Part shown: positions 36,579 through 46,587 of the stretch, one piece after another
Position numbering within the stretch: the stretch's first letter is position 1
Layout: every line of letters starts with the position of its first letter
DNA from: Elusimicrobiota bacterium
Lineage (GTDB): Bacteria; Elusimicrobiota; Elusimicrobia; UBA1565; UBA9628
DNA length: 64,000 nucleotides
Assembly (NCBI GenBank): GCA_023213235.1
Contig: CP096137.1
Location: forward strand, 3,738,951-3,802,950
Reading direction: 5' to 3'
Translations under genes and position numbers: made by a program
The notes under the pieces: model-generated
Told to the model about the DNA's origin: nothing
The model's input: the letters and a program-made list of their open reading frames with translations, nothing else
Database searches by the model: none

Positions 36579-36767
36579 ATGAGAACGACTTTGATCCTGC
36601 GCGACGACCTGCTCGCCCGCGCCGCCGCCCTTGCCGGGCTCAAGGAGAAGACCGCGCTCGTCCACGCGGGCCTCGAGGCGCTGATCGAGAAGAAATCGCG
36701 GGAGCGGCTCGCGGCGCTGGGCGGAAGCGAGCCCGGGCTTCGCGCGCCTCGCCGCCGGCGGGACTGA
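36579..36767 (+). CDS. vapB: VapB-type antitoxin
   Basis: 62 residues beginning MRTTLILRDDLL, a ribbon-helix-helix DNA-binding start, followed by the characteristic KEKTALVHAGLEALIEKKSRERLAALGG. ATG 36579 preferred to the earlier GTG/ATG by promoter spacing. Shares one base with the vapC start. Confidence 0.85.
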   Translation: MRTTLILRDDLLARAAALAGLKEKTALVHAGLEALIEKKSRERLAALGGSEPGLRAPRRRRD

Positions 36768-37129
36768 TGATCCTGGCCGACACCTCGGTGTGGGTCGATC
36801 ATCTTCGCCGCGGCGACCCGGACTTGCGGCGCGCCCTCGAGGAAGGCGTTGTCATGACCCATCGGCTCGTCATCGAGGAGCTCGCCTGCGGGAGTTTGGG
36901 GCGGCGCGGCGAGTTCCTGACCTTGCTGGAGACCTTGCCCAAGGGCCCGGAAGTCGAGCACTTCGAGTTCCTGCATTTCGTGGAGAAGCGGGGATTGGGC
37001 GGGACGGGGCTCGGGGCGGTCGACGTGCACCTGGCGGCGTCCGCGACGCTCGCGCGGGCGAAGCTGTGGACGAGGGACGGCGCTTTGGCGAAAGCCGCGG
37101 CGCGCCTCGGGTTGAGCCCGGGCGGTTAA
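36767..37129 (+). CDS. vapC: VapC-type PIN-domain toxin
   Basis: 120 residues. ILADTSVWVDHL supplies the first catalytic Asp, VIEELACG a Glu, and GLGAVDVHLAAS the third acidic residue of the PIN RNase site. VapC enzymes cleave tRNA or rRNA. Intact and coupled to vapB. Its stop overlaps, base for base, the stop of the convergent membrane-protein gene. Confidence 0.88.
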   Translation: MILADTSVWVDHLRRGDPDLRRALEEGVVMTHRLVIEELACGSLGRRGEFLTLLETLPKGPEVEHFEFLHFVEKRGLGGTGLGAVDVHLAASATLARAKLWTRDGALAKAAARLGLSPGG

Positions 37130-38090
37130 GGCGCGCGGCGCATGCGCGCCAGCTGACGGCCGATGTTGCCGCCCAGCCGCGAGCGCCAGTCGAGGAACGG
37201 CTTGCCCTTGTCCTGGGGCGCTCCGCGGGGCCGCGCCAGGCGAAGTGGTGGAACACCTCGCCGGCCGCGACGAGGAAGGCCGGCCCGAACAGAGCGAGCA
37301 TCGTCGGGTTGCCGCCGAGGGTGAAGAGCCAGGCCGTCAGCGCGGCGAGCGCCGCCGCCGGGTAGGCGAGCGAGACCGCCGTCCACGCCGCGCGGAAGGC
37401 CGCCTTGCCGCCGTCGCCGAGCCGGGGGTAGCCGTACCAGCGCGACGCCCAGAAGGCGGAGACGAGCGCGAAGTGCAGGGGCACGAGCAGGAGCGGGAAG
37501 GCGAGCACGGAGAAGGCGAGCAAGGGCGGCGCGCCCAGGAAGGCGTAGAGGCCGCCGCCGAGCGCGGCCATGCCGCCGCCGAGGACGGCGGAGTTCTGGA
37601 ACGCCTTCGCCACGCCCGGCGGCATGCGCTTGGACGCGGAGGGACGCGACGGCGAGAGCGCGGCCTCGGGCGCGCGCTCCGGACCGGCCGAGACGCTCGG
37701 CGCGCCGTCGCGCGCGGCGCCGACGAACAGGCCGTCGAGCGCCTTCACGTCCCCGCCGGAGCCGGGCTTGGCCGCGGCGAGCGCGACGGCCGTCGTCTTG
37801 AGGCCGTCGACTGCCTTCACCGGCGAGGCCTGGACGGGCGCGAGCGCCGCGGCCGTCGGAATCGCGGGACGGATGAGCGGACTCGGCGCGGCGAGCGCCG
37901 GCGTCAGCGCGTTCGGCAGCAGCGGCGCGAGGCCGTTGACGGGACTCAGCTGCAGCGAGACGCCCGGCGTCGAGCCCGTCCGAAGGCCCGGGGTCTCGCC
38001 GGGCAGCGCGAGCTCGACGGCGCGGCCGACGCCCGCGCGGACGGGCGCGGCGGCCAGCAGAAGCCCGACGCCGAGCAAGAGGCGCCTCAC
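37126..38090 (-). CDS. Membrane protein with long Ala/Pro-rich secreted N-region (frame break near 37217)
   Basis: Starts GTG 38090 with signal peptide VRRLLLGVGLLLAAAPVRAG. About 150 residues of low-complexity Ala/Pro/Ser follow, then four hydrophobic helices (for example LLAFSVLAFPLLLVPLHFALV). One base is missing in GGGGC near 37216-37219; repair gives the end KGKPFLDWRSRLGGNIGRQLARMRRAP. No family known. TACCCT ends six bases before the GTG. Confidence 0.55.
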
Positions 38091-38131
38091 CCACAAAGGG
38101 TAGGGCGCCCGCCCCGCTTTCGCAAGGGAGA

Positions 38132-38170
38132 AAACGCGGCCCCGCGCGGGGGTCCTCCGCGCGGGGCCGC
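38132..38170 (-). terminator. Intrinsic terminator of 38184 gene
   Basis: Perfect 14-bp GC stem (arms 38136-38149 and 38157-38170) with a 7-base loop, followed on the minus strand by TTTT. Lies just beyond the stop of the leftward coiled-coil gene. Confidence 0.75.
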
Positions 38171-38183
38171 CGGGAAAAGACCT

Positions 38184-38675
38184 TTACCGGTTGAGGGGCT
38201 CGGAGGGCGCCGTTCCCACGTCGGGCGCCCGGCGCATCGGCGGCGCGGGATCGACGAGGTCGTCGGTCACCAGCTCGCCGCGGTCGTCGTCGCCGCGGTC
38301 GTCCGTGACGGTCTCGTCGCGCTCCGAGCGGACGGCCTTGAGCTCGCGGCGCAGCTTGCGCAGCTGGTTCTTGAAGTTGTGCCGGGACTCGCGCCAGGCG
38401 CGCTCGCCGGCGTCGGCGGCGGACACGGCGCGCGTCTCGAGCTCGTCGACCTTGGAGGTCAGGGCTTTGTACTTCTCGCGCGCGGAGACGGCCACTTCGT
38501 CGGCGGCCTCCTCGACCTCGCGCTTGAACTCGATGATCTCGACGCGCAGGCGGTCGTCGCGCTTCTCCTCGGCGGTCTGCGACCCGGGGCCGGTGTCGAC
38601 GGCGCGTCCCGCGCGCGGCGTCTGCGCGACGGCCAGTCCAGGAACGAGCAGGGCGGCGGCGATCAGAAATTTCAT
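38184..38675 (-). CDS. Secreted coiled-coil protein
   Basis: 163 residues, signal peptide MKFLIAAALLVPGLAVAQT. The centre (about 35-125) is one long charged helix with heptad pattern (EIIEFKREVEEAADEVAVSAREKYKAL); the C-terminus is acidic. A GGAGGACAC ribosome site precedes the ATG. Periplasmic structural or scaffold role is possible; no family recognised. Confidence 0.55.
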   Translation of the reverse strand: MKFLIAAALLVPGLAVAQTPRAGRAVDTGPGSQTAEEKRDDRLRVEIIEFKREVEEAADEVAVSAREKYKALTSKVDELETRAVSAADAGERAWRESRHNFKNQLRKLRRELKAVRSERDETVTDDRGDDDRGELVTDDLVDPAPPMRRAPDVGTAPSEPLNR

Positions 38676-38798
38676 GTGTCCTCCGTTTCTCTTGGCCACA
38701 GGATACCCTCGCGGGACGCCGCCGCCCATGGCGGGCCCGTCAAAGTTCGGTGACGGCGCCTCCCTTGACGCCCGGCGCCGCGGGGGTAATAATGGAGC

Positions 38799-39053
38799 AT
38801 GGTCGAAGAAACGCTCAAGAAGATCGAGGCCGCCCTCAGCCGCGCCCAGCACGACGGGCCCGCCAACAAGCAGGAGCTCGTGCGCCTGCTCGGCGAGCTG
38901 AAGGCCGAGCTCGAGCACGAGCGCCGCGGCGACGTGCTGCGGCCCATCGACCGGGGATTGCGAGACGCCGCCATCGAGTTCAACGCCACGCATCCGCAGC
39001 TGGCCGTCACCGTCAACGAGATCTCGACGCTCCTCGCCTCGATCGGTATTTGA
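38799..39053 (+). CDS. DUF4404 family protein
   Basis: 84 residues; two helices, with the C-terminal AAIEFNATHPQLAVTVNEISTLLASIGI characteristic of DUF4404. Function unknown in the family. TTGACG, 17 bases, AATAAT ends five bases before the ATG, so essentially leaderless. Confidence 0.75.
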   Translation: MVEETLKKIEAALSRAQHDGPANKQELVRLLGELKAELEHERRGDVLRPIDRGLRDAAIEFNATHPQLAVTVNEISTLLASIGI

Positions 39054-39064
39054 CGCGGCGGGGC

Positions 39065-39093
39065 TTGACGGCGCAGGGGCCCCCTGTTACACT
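39065..39093 (+). promoter_or_regulatory. Promoter of TPR gene
   Basis: TTGACG, 17 bases, TACACT. Unlike most promoters here it lies about 150 bases before the start codon and so makes a long leader. Confidence 0.6.
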
Positions 39094-39099
39094 CAACTC

Positions 39100-39240
39100 G
39101 TCGGACGGTGATGTTCGACGGCCCGTAATTCGGGACCTCAAGCGTTCGGACCCTGGTTCTCCTTAAAAGCGGATCGGGGTCGCTCCTTTATAAGGCGCGA
39201 TCTCGAGTGCCTCCGAGCCGGAATACGACGAGGAGGGTTT
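39100..39240 (+). other. Structured 5' leader candidate
   Basis: About 140 untranslated bases between promoter and the TPR gene. It can form CCCG-TAATT-CGGG and a longer stem from AGC/GACCC (near 39140) with GGGTC/GCT (near 39180), and ends in a good ribosome site (GAGGAGGG). No known riboswitch class recognised. Conspicuous because neighbouring genes have no leader at all. Confidence 0.35.
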
Positions 39241-40029
39241 ATGTCCATCCAATCGAGCGGCGAATACCAGGACAGGGGACTGGAGCTCCTCATGGCGGAC
39301 GACGCGGAGGCCGCGCTCTCGGTCTTCGAGGAAGGAGCCCGGAAGTTCCCGGGCGACGCGGAATTGAATTTAGGGCGCGCGCTGACGCTCAACCGTCTGG
39401 GCGAGTACGTGCGCGCGTGCGAGATCCTCGAGGGGCTGCGCGGCGTTCCCGGCCAGCTCGAGGACGTGCTCACCGGGCTCGTCGAGGCGTACCTCGGACG
39501 CGGCCTGCTCAAGCAGGCGCGCGCCGCGGCGCAGGAGGCCTTCGAGGGCCCCGCCAAGCACGACGCCGAGACGCTGTGCCGCCTGGGCCGCGTGTTCTAC
39601 CAGAAGAAGAAGTTCGACGAGGCTCTGCCGTACTACGAGCGCGCCGCCGAGCTGTCGCCGAAATGGGCCGAGGCCTGGTTCGGCCTCGGCGCGTGCCAGT
39701 GGGCGCTGTCCCATCCGGCCGGCGCCGAGGCGGCGCTGCGCCGCGCCGTCGAGCTCGAGCCCTCCGACTGGCAGGCGCGCCAGTTCCTCGGCTGCCTGCT
39801 GCACGACATGGGCCGCAAGGACGACGCGAGGACGATCCTCGAGTCCGTCCCGCTGAATATACCGTGGCAGAAGCCGGCGCTCGAGCGCATGGTCGCGCTG
39901 TCGTGGTGGCCGAAGGATCCGGAAAGGAAGCGCCAGCTCGAAGGCCTGTGGCGCACGGTGATGGGCGGGGCGCCGCGCCCCGGCGGCGTGATGGACGTGC
40001 TCGAGGAGCTGAGCCGGAAGCTCGACTAA
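39241..40029 (+). CDS. TPR-repeat protein
   Basis: 262 residues of tandem TPR helices (for example AETLCRLGRVFYQKKKFDEALPYYERAAELSP, and the next repeat WAEAWFGLGACQWALSHPAGAEAALRRAVELEP). No signal peptide, so cytoplasmic. TPR proteins are scaffolds; partner unknown. Overlaps the convergent gene by four bases. Confidence 0.8.
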   Translation: MSIQSSGEYQDRGLELLMADDAEAALSVFEEGARKFPGDAELNLGRALTLNRLGEYVRACEILEGLRGVPGQLEDVLTGLVEAYLGRGLLKQARAAAQEAFEGPAKHDAETLCRLGRVFYQKKKFDEALPYYERAAELSPKWAEAWFGLGACQWALSHPAGAEAALRRAVELEPSDWQARQFLGCLLHDMGRKDDARTILESVPLNIPWQKPALERMVALSWWPKDPERKRQLEGLWRTVMGGAPRPGGVMDVLEELSRKLD

Positions 40030-40466
40030 TCGAGGACGGGCACGCCCGCCTTCTCGAGCCAGGGACGCAGAAGCCCGACGTCGGCCGCGCTCAGCGCGAA
40101 GTCGACGTCGGGCGCGCTTTTGAGATCGAGGCGGTAGTAGGTCTTCCACAGCCGGCGCTTGGCGCGCAGGTCGGCGATCTGGGTCCACGGGATGAAGACG
40201 GGCGCGTGGCACCACGACATGAGCACCGGCCACGTCGCGACGTGCAGGCCCGCGTCGTCGGCGCCGAGGATGAGCCCTCCGTTGTAGCCGACCCAGCCGC
40301 GCATCGTCCCGTAGCCGAACAGGGTCAACGAGCGCGGGCGGGCGGCGCCGCGGTCCGGGTAGCGCGACGCCAGCCGCGGCCAGCCGGAGAGCCGCGAGAT
40401 GGCGAACATCGTCGCCGCGGGGAACGCGAGCGCCAGCAGCAGCAGAACCGCGTCGAGGCCGTCCAT
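40026..40466 (-). CDS. Membrane-anchored hypothetical protein
   Basis: 146 residues with one N-terminal membrane helix (AVLLLLALAFPAATMFAI) and a beta-rich soluble domain containing YNGGLILGADDAGLHVATWP and FIPWTQIADL, a pattern seen in PH-like domains anchored at the membrane. TATCAT ends six bases before the ATG. Family unassigned. Confidence 0.5.
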   Translation of the reverse strand: MDGLDAVLLLLALAFPAATMFAISRLSGWPRLASRYPDRGAARPRSLTLFGYGTMRGWVGYNGGLILGADDAGLHVATWPVLMSWCHAPVFIPWTQIADLRAKRRLWKTYYRLDLKSAPDVDFALSAADVGLLRPWLEKAGVPVLD

Positions 40467-40507
40467 CGCGTGATGATAGCATGGCGCGCGCTATGCGATA
40501 ATGGGCC

Positions 40508-40855
40508 ATGCCCCGACGAGACCGCATGGCCCAGCTCGACGCCGTGATCGCCCGCTTCGCCCGCGAGAGGAACTGGGGGAAGTACCACAAGCCCAAGAAC
40601 CTCGCGATGGCGATGGTCAAGGAGGCCGCCGAGGTCGTCGAGATCTTCCAGTGGCTGACGCCCGCGCAGGCCGGGCGCCTGAGCGCCTCCAAGCGGGCGC
40701 ATCTGGCCGAGGAACTCGCCGACGTCTATGTCTACCTCAAGAAGCTGGCCGGCTGCTACCGCATCGACCTCGTCGAGGCCGCGCACGAGAAGATGGCCAA
40801 GAACGCGCTGAAGTACCCCGTCCACCTCAACCGCGGCCAGATCAACAAGCGGTAA
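40508..40855 (+). CDS. MazG-like nucleotide pyrophosphohydrolase
   Basis: 115 residues. MVKEAAEVVEIFQW and AEELADVYVYLKKLA carry the E-x2-E...E-x2-D magnesium sites of the all-alpha NTP-PPase superfamily, in the short dCTPase/RS21-C6-like branch (WGKYHKPKNLAMAMVKEAAE). Removes pyrophosphate from non-canonical or excess dNTPs. GATAAT five bases before the ATG. The next gene follows after five bases. Confidence 0.8.
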   Translation: MPRRDRMAQLDAVIARFARERNWGKYHKPKNLAMAMVKEAAEVVEIFQWLTPAQAGRLSASKRAHLAEELADVYVYLKKLAGCYRIDLVEAAHEKMAKNALKYPVHLNRGQINKR

Positions 40856-40860
40856 AACCG

Positions 40861-41791
40861 GTGCCTGTCCTCCCGTTGTTGCATTTCGGCGCCTACGCCG
40901 CCTCCGCGGGACTCGACGAGAGCGCCGAGGCCGCGCTCTATAAAGGAATCGAGGCGCTCGGCGCCGCCGGCCTCGAGGTTCCGTTCACGGGAAAGCTCCA
41001 CCCGCGCGACGAAGGGTGGCTCACGGCGCAGATTCGGCCGGACTGGACGATCGTGCTCACCATCCTGCCCGGAGAGATGGACCGCCTCGCCAAGGACAAG
41101 CACTTCGGCCTGGCCTCGGCGGACGAAGGCGGCCGCGCGCGCGCGCTCGACTTCGCCGAGTCGGCCCGGCTCGCGGTCGAGCGGCTGAACAAATCCCTGG
41201 GCCGCGCCGCGGTGATCGCGGTGCAGGTTCACTCCGCGCCGCGCCTCGGGGGCTCGGGTGCCAAGTCCTCGTTGGAGAAGCTCGCCGCGTCCTTGAGCGA
41301 CCTGCGCGCGCGCGACTGGTCCGGCGCGCGCCTGCTGCTCGAGCACTGCGACGCCGCCGTTCCGGACCACGCCCCGGATAAGGGCTTCCTGCGCATCGAG
41401 GACGAGGTCATGGCGGCCAAGCTCAGCGCGGGGAAGACCCCGCTGTCGATGTCGATAAACTGGGGCCGCTCGGCCGTGGAGACGCGCAGCGCCGCGGGGC
41501 CCGTTTCCCATATCGAGCGCGCGGTCCAGGCCGACCTGCTCGGCGCGCTGTTTTTCCGGGGCCGTTCCGTCCCATGCCGAGTACGGCGAGTGGCGGGACT
41601 CGCACGCTCCGTTCTCGACGTCATTGCCGGAGTCCCTGCTGACGCCCCGGGCCGCGCGCGCGGCCCTCGCGGCGGCGGGCCGGCCGCCGATCGTGGGCCT
41701 CAAACTGCAGACCAAGCCCGCCGGCCTGAGCGTGGAGGGACGTCTCGCCGTGATCTCCGCGGGCGTCGCGGCTCTAGGCCCATTGCCGTAG
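40861..41791 (+). CDS. DUF4862 family protein (frame break at 41551-41555)
   Basis: From GTG 40861. HFGAYAASAG, GLEVPFTGKLHP, ILPGEMDRLAKDKHFGLASADEGGR and LLEHCDAA fit DUF4862, a TIM-barrel-like family of unknown activity. One T is missing in a run of five; restoration extends LLGALFFSGAVPSHAEYGEW to the stop at 41789-41791, about 310 residues. Probably cotranscribed with the MazG-like gene. Confidence 0.65.
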
Positions 41792-41847
41792 CCGGACTTG
41801 GGCCTTCCGGACCGCGTCGCGGGCGCCGGAGGATGTAGACTCGGGCC

Positions 41848-43181
41848 ATGATCCGGCTGATCGCGGCGCTCCTGCTGGCCCTTCCCGCCTCGGCCCAGGT
41901 GCGCGTCGCGCTTCCCGCGCCGCCGGCCCTTCCCGCCGCGATCATCCCGGTCCTGCCCGCGGCCGCGGCGCCCGCTCTGCCGCTCGCGCCGGCGCTCGAG
42001 GCCGGACGGGCCTTCTTCGACGGCGCCGCGGCGAAGGCTCCGGCCCCGCTGGCGCCTCAGGCGGCGATCCCCGCGCGCGGCCGGTCCGTCGACCTCAACG
42101 GGCAGCAGCTTCCCTCGCGCATGTTCTCCGACGAGACTCAGATCTCGGGCCACCTCATCCGCGCGATCGACGCGACCCGCGTCTCCCTCGACATCGCGAT
42201 CCACGGCCTGGCCCTGCGCGAGGTCGCCGAGGCGCTCTCGCGCGCCAAGAAGCGCGGCGTGCGCGTGCGCATCGTGATGAACCAGACCCACGTGTTCCCG
42301 GAGAAGGCGCGCGACACGCGCAGCCCCGAGATCCAGCGCCTCATCGACGAGGGCTTCGAGATGCGCATGCTGCGCGGCGGCGACCAGTTCGGCGTGATGC
42401 ACAACAAGATCGCGATTTTCGACGGGAAGATCTTGGAAACGGGATCCTACAACTGGACTCACGCCGCCGACGCCTGGCACTGGGAGAACGCGATGTTCCT
42501 CGCCGAGGCCTCGCGCGTGGCCGCGTTCCAGTCCTACTGGGACTGGATGTGGAGTATCTCGTCGGCGATCCCGAAGAAGGCGCCGCCCGTTCCCGTCTTC
42601 GAGGGGAGCCCTCCGAGCGGCCGTCCCTGCCGCCGGCGCCGCTCGACCCGGCGCGGCCCGTGAGCTTCAACGGCGAGGCGTTCCACGCGCAGGTCTTCTC
42701 GCCGGGGCGGATCACCGCCGAGCTCGTGCGCGCCATCGACGCCTCCCGCGAGCGCGTCGACGTCGCCAACTTCTCCTTCACCTCCGAGGCCCTGCGCGAC
42801 GCCCTCCTGCGCGCCAAGACCCGCGGCGTGTCGGTCCGCATCGTCTTCGACGAGGGCCAGTACAAGTTCCTTTCCGAGATGCACTGGTTCCGCGAGAACG
42901 GCTTCGACGTCCGCCTGACCAAGGGCAAGGACGGCTCGAAGGGCGTCATGCACAACAAGTACGCGGTCTTCGACGGCCGTCTCGTCGTCAACGGCTCCTT
43001 CAACTGGACGCGCAACGCCGAGAAGAACAACTACGAGAACGCCCTCTTCCTCGACGCGCCCGACGACATCGCGGCCTACCTGACGTTCTTCGAGCGCATC
43101 CGCGACGAGGCCCGCGAGCCCGCCGACGGCGACCATGTCGGGCCGCGCTCGATGCCGGACGACTTCAACCCCGCGCATTAG
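41848..43181 (+). CDS. Secreted double-HKD phospholipase D family protein (frame break at 42603-42606)
   Basis: Signal peptide MIRLIAALLLALPASAQ, Ala/Pro linker, then two PLD domains. Each has a complete HKD motif: VMHNKIAIFDGKILETGSYNWT (near 42395-42460) and VMHNKYAVFDGRLVVNGSFNWT (near 42945-43010). One G is missing in GAGGGGAG, which splits the domains into separate frames; repair gives about 445 residues. Likely a periplasmic or secreted phosphodiesterase acting on lipids or nucleic acids. TAGACT ends six bases before the ATG. Confidence 0.8.
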
Positions 43182-43187
43182 GACCCC

Positions 43188-43244
43188 TTGACGATCCGGC
43201 CTGCTGGTGCTATACTGATCATATAGTTCAATATCAAACTATAT
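43188..43244 (+). promoter_or_regulatory. marR-type promoter and operator
   Basis: TTGACG, 17 bases, TATACT (43188-43216), then ATATAGTT-8 bases-AACTATAT (43221-43244), an inverted repeat overlapping the start codon. Classic autorepression layout for a MarR dimer. Confidence 0.7.
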
Positions 43245-43710
43245 GGCGACCCGATACGACGGCACGAAGGCGGAAGTCTCGGCCCTGAACGCGTTCATCG
43301 CCCTGCAGAGGGCGGCCGACAGCGTGGAGGCCGCGACGCAGGCCGAGATCGCGCGCTCGGGGCTCACGCAGAGCCGCTTCGGCGTGCTCGAGGCGCTGCT
43401 GCATCTCGGGCCGCTGACGCCGAAGGAGTTGGCGGGCAAGCTGCTGCGCAGCAAGGGGAACCTGACCCTCGTGATCGAGAACCTGGAGAGGGAAGGGCTG
43501 ACGAGCCGGGAGCCGAGCAAAGAGGATGGACGGTCGTTCACGGTGAATCTGACGGCGAAAGGACGGAAGAGAATCGCCTCGATGTTCCCGAAGCACGCGA
43601 AGCTGATCACGAGCGCGTTGTCGTCGTTGTCTTCGTCGGAGCAGGAAGATCTGCGCCGTTTGTGCCGGAAGCTCGGTAAAGCCCAGACGAAAGGAGGCGG
43701 TCATGACTAA
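43243..43710 (+). CDS. MarR-family transcriptional regulator
   Basis: 155 residues, winged helix-turn-helix: TQSRFGVLEALLHLGPLTPKELAGKLLRSKGNLTLVIENLEREGLTSREPSKEDGRSFTVNLTAKG. Likely represses itself and the downstream pirin gene, which it overlaps by eight bases, through the inverted repeat at its start codon. The inducing ligand is unknown; MarR regulators often respond to phenolics or oxidants. Confidence 0.85.
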   Translation: MATRYDGTKAEVSALNAFIALQRAADSVEAATQAEIARSGLTQSRFGVLEALLHLGPLTPKELAGKLLRSKGNLTLVIENLEREGLTSREPSKEDGRSFTVNLTAKGRKRIASMFPKHAKLITSALSSLSSSEQEDLRRLCRKLGKAQTKGGGHD

Positions 43711-44434
43711 CAAGAACCTGGAAGGCTACATTGAGGTGAAAAAGGCCGGAGACCGCTTCAAGACCAAGATCTCCTGGCTCGACGGCAACCACAGCTTCAG
43801 CTTCGGGTCGCACTACGACCCGACGAACACCCATCACGGCCTGCTTCTCGTCAATAATGAAGACTGGATCGACCCGATGAAGGGCTTCAACACGCACCCG
43901 CACCAGGACATGGAGATCGTGACCTGGATGCTCGAGGGCGAGGTGGAGCACAAGGACTCGATGGGCAACGCCGGGATCATCTACCCCGGCCTGGCCCAGC
44001 GCATGAGCGCCGGCCGCGGCATCTACCACAGCGAGATGAATTCCCGCAAGGCCGACCGCGCCCACCTCGTGCAGATGTGGGTCGTGCCCGACAAGGAAGC
44101 GATCGACCCGGGCTACGAGCAGCTCGACATCAACTCCCAGTTGTCGAAGGGGGACCTGATCCCGCTCGCCTCCGGGAACAAGGACCTGGCCGCGATCCGC
44201 ATCCAGCAAAAGGACGCGACGTTGTGGGTCGGCCGCCTGCCCGCGGGCAAGACGATCAAGGTGCCCGAGGCCTCCCACGTCCACCTGTTCGTGGCCAAGG
44301 GCTCCGGCACGCTCGAGAACGCCGGCGCTCTGGGCCAGGGCGACGCCGCGCGCCTGGTCCGGGCCGGCACCCCCAAGTGGACCGCGGGGCCTGAGGGCTC
44401 CGAGGTTCTCATTTGGCAGACCCAGGTCGAATAG
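43703..44434 (+). CDS. Pirin family protein
   Basis: 243 residues, bicupin. Metal ligands in FNTHPHQDMEIVTWMLEGEVEHKDSMG (two His, His and Glu) and AGRGIYHSEMN are the pirin/YhhW pattern. Members include quercetin 2,3-dioxygenases and redox-responsive regulators. Operon with MarR suggests a stress or aromatic-compound response. Confidence 0.85.
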   Translation: MTNKNLEGYIEVKKAGDRFKTKISWLDGNHSFSFGSHYDPTNTHHGLLLVNNEDWIDPMKGFNTHPHQDMEIVTWMLEGEVEHKDSMGNAGIIYPGLAQRMSAGRGIYHSEMNSRKADRAHLVQMWVVPDKEAIDPGYEQLDINSQLSKGDLIPLASGNKDLAAIRIQQKDATLWVGRLPAGKTIKVPEASHVHLFVAKGSGTLENAGALGQGDAARLVRAGTPKWTAGPEGSEVLIWQTQVE

Positions 44435-44440
44435 TTACAG

Positions 44441-44515
44441 GGTGTCAGGCCTAACAATTAACGATTCTCCTAAATGCGCCTTCGGAGAGAATCGTTAATT
44501 GTTAGGCCTGACACC
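44441..44515. repeat. REP-like palindromic element, copy 1
   Basis: Perfect 29-base arms (44441-44469 and 44487-44515) around a 17-base loop; the arms begin GGTGTCAGGCCTAAC. A close relative lies at 55426-55504. Sits between the pirin and RNase R genes. Confidence 0.9.
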
Positions 44516-44539
44516 TCTAACAATGGGATAATGGCCCCC

Positions 44540-46499
44540 ATGAGAGGACGAGGACGCGGGCGCGAGGAGTTCGTCGAGGGGCGGCTCCAGCATAAGGGGC
44601 GCTTCGGGTTCGTGCTCTCGGAGAAGCCGGGCGTGCCCGACATCTACGTCAATATGCCGAGCCTGGCGCTCGCGATGGACGGCGACCGCGTGAAGGTGAA
44701 GGTCGGTCCCGAGCGCGGCGGCAAGAAGCTGGGCGAGATCGTCTCCGTCGTGACGCGCGCGCGGACGGTCGCGGTCGGCTTCCTGCGCAAGGCGGGGAAA
44801 TATTGGACCGTGACTCCCGAGGGCTCCGACGAGGCGCAGGCCATCACGGCGCTCGCCTTCGCCGAGGGCGCCGCGCCCGAGGCCGGCAAGCTGGCCGCGA
44901 TCAAGATCGACCGCTGGCCCTCCGAGAACCAGACGGCGGGCGGCACGGTGACCAAGATTCTCGGCGACGCCTCCGAGCCCAAGGTGCGCCTCGAGGCGAC
45001 CTTGGCCCAGCGCGAGATCGACGCCAAGTTCCCGGACGCCGCCGAGCGAGAGGCCGAGGGCTTCCCGCGCGACCCCTCGCCCGAGCAGTGGGCCGACCGC
45101 ACCGAGCTTTTCGACAAGATCGTCTTCACGATCGACGGCGCCGACGCGAAGGACTTCGACGACGCGGTCTCGCTCGACCGCCGCCCCGACGGCGGCTGGC
45201 TGCTCGGCGTGCACATCGCGGCCGTGGCCGAGTACGTCAAGCGCGGCACGGCGATCGACGACGAGGCGGTCAAGCGCGCGACGAGCGTCTACCTGCCCGG
45301 GCGCGTCATCCCGATGCTGCCGCCCAAGCTCTCCGACCACCTGTGCTCCCTGCGCCCCGACGTGCCGCGACTGACGCTCACGTGCTGGCTCGAGCTCGAC
45401 GCGCACGGCGCGCCGGGCAAGGCGCGATTGGAAAAACCGTCATTCGTTCCTGCCGCCGTTTTACATATGAAGAAGTCCAGGAGGTCCTCGACGGCAAGAC
45501 CGTCGAGCGCGTCACTCCCGAGGTGAAGGCCGTCGTCCTCGAGATGGGCGTCGCCGCCAAGAAGCTGACCGTCGCGCGCATGAAGCGCGGCGCGCTCGAC
45601 TTCCTGACGACCGAGTACTACGTGAAGACCGGCCCGCAGGGCGAGCCCGTCGCGATCTTCAAGCGCGAGCGGCTCGACAGCCACCGCCTGATCGAGGAGT
45701 TCATGGTCGCGGCCAACGAGGCCGTCGCGCGCGAGCTCGGCAAGCACCGCGTCCCGTTCATCCGCCGCATCCACGAGAACCCCGATCCCGAGCGCCTGGC
45801 CATGCTGGAGAAGGAACTCGGCCTGCTCGGCATCAAGCCGAAGGTCTCCCTCGTCGCCGATCCGGTCCGCGGCCTGCAGAGCCTGCTCGCGGCCGCCGTC
45901 GGCCACCCGTTCGAGGAGACGGCCAACATCCAGGTCATCCGCAGCCTCAAGCAGGCCAAGTACACCGCCGAGCAGGGCGGCCACTTCGGCCTCGCGTCGA
46001 CGGACTACTGCCACTTCACCTCGCCGATCCGCCGCTATCCGGACCTCGTCGTGCACCGCGCGGTCGTCGGGCTGCTGCGCGGCGACAAGACCGGCCACGT
46101 CGGCGGCGTCAATATCGAGGGCCTGGCGACCCACTGCTCCGAGCGCGAGCGCGGCGCCGCGGAGGCCGAGCGCAAGGCCGTCGACATGGCGCGCGCGGCG
46201 ATCCTGGGCCGCCAGATCGGCCAGGTCTTCGACGGGCTGATCGTCAACGTGACCGTCGCGGGCGCCTTCGTGGCCCTGCCGGAGACCGGCGCCGTCGGCC
46301 TGCTGCGCGGAAACAACGGCACGATGGGCCAGCGCGTGAAAGTGAAGCTCGCCGGTGTCGACGAGGCCCTGGGCCGCATCGACCTCGAGCTCGTCTCCGA
46401 GGGGATGCCGGGAAGCGTGCGGACCTCGCCCTGGCGGCCGAAGCCGAAGGGGCCGTTTAAAGGCCCCAAAAGGGCTCCTTCCACCGCCGTCGCCGTTAG
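44540..46499 (+). CDS. rnr: Ribonuclease R (two frame breaks)
   Basis: From ATG 44540. Basic N-terminal cold-shock-like OB region, RNB catalytic domain with TIDGADAKDFDDAVSL and HIAAVAEYVKRGTAID, PLRRYPDL-like SPIRRYPDLVVHRAV, then a C-terminal S1 domain (IGQVFDGLIVNVTVAGAFVALPETGAVGLL). One A is missing at 45432-45436 (joins RLEKTVIRSCRRFTYEEVQEVL) and one in AAAA near 46469; the second repair gives a natural end at TAG 46497-46499 with a basic tail. Degrades structured RNA 3' to 5'. GATAAT seven bases before the ATG. Confidence 0.88.
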
Positions 46500-46587
46500 T
46501 GACGTCTGTTACACGATCCTGAAATGTCGTCGTAACAGGCCCCGGCCATACTCGGACTGTCGACCCTCCGACAGGAGCACACCGAGA

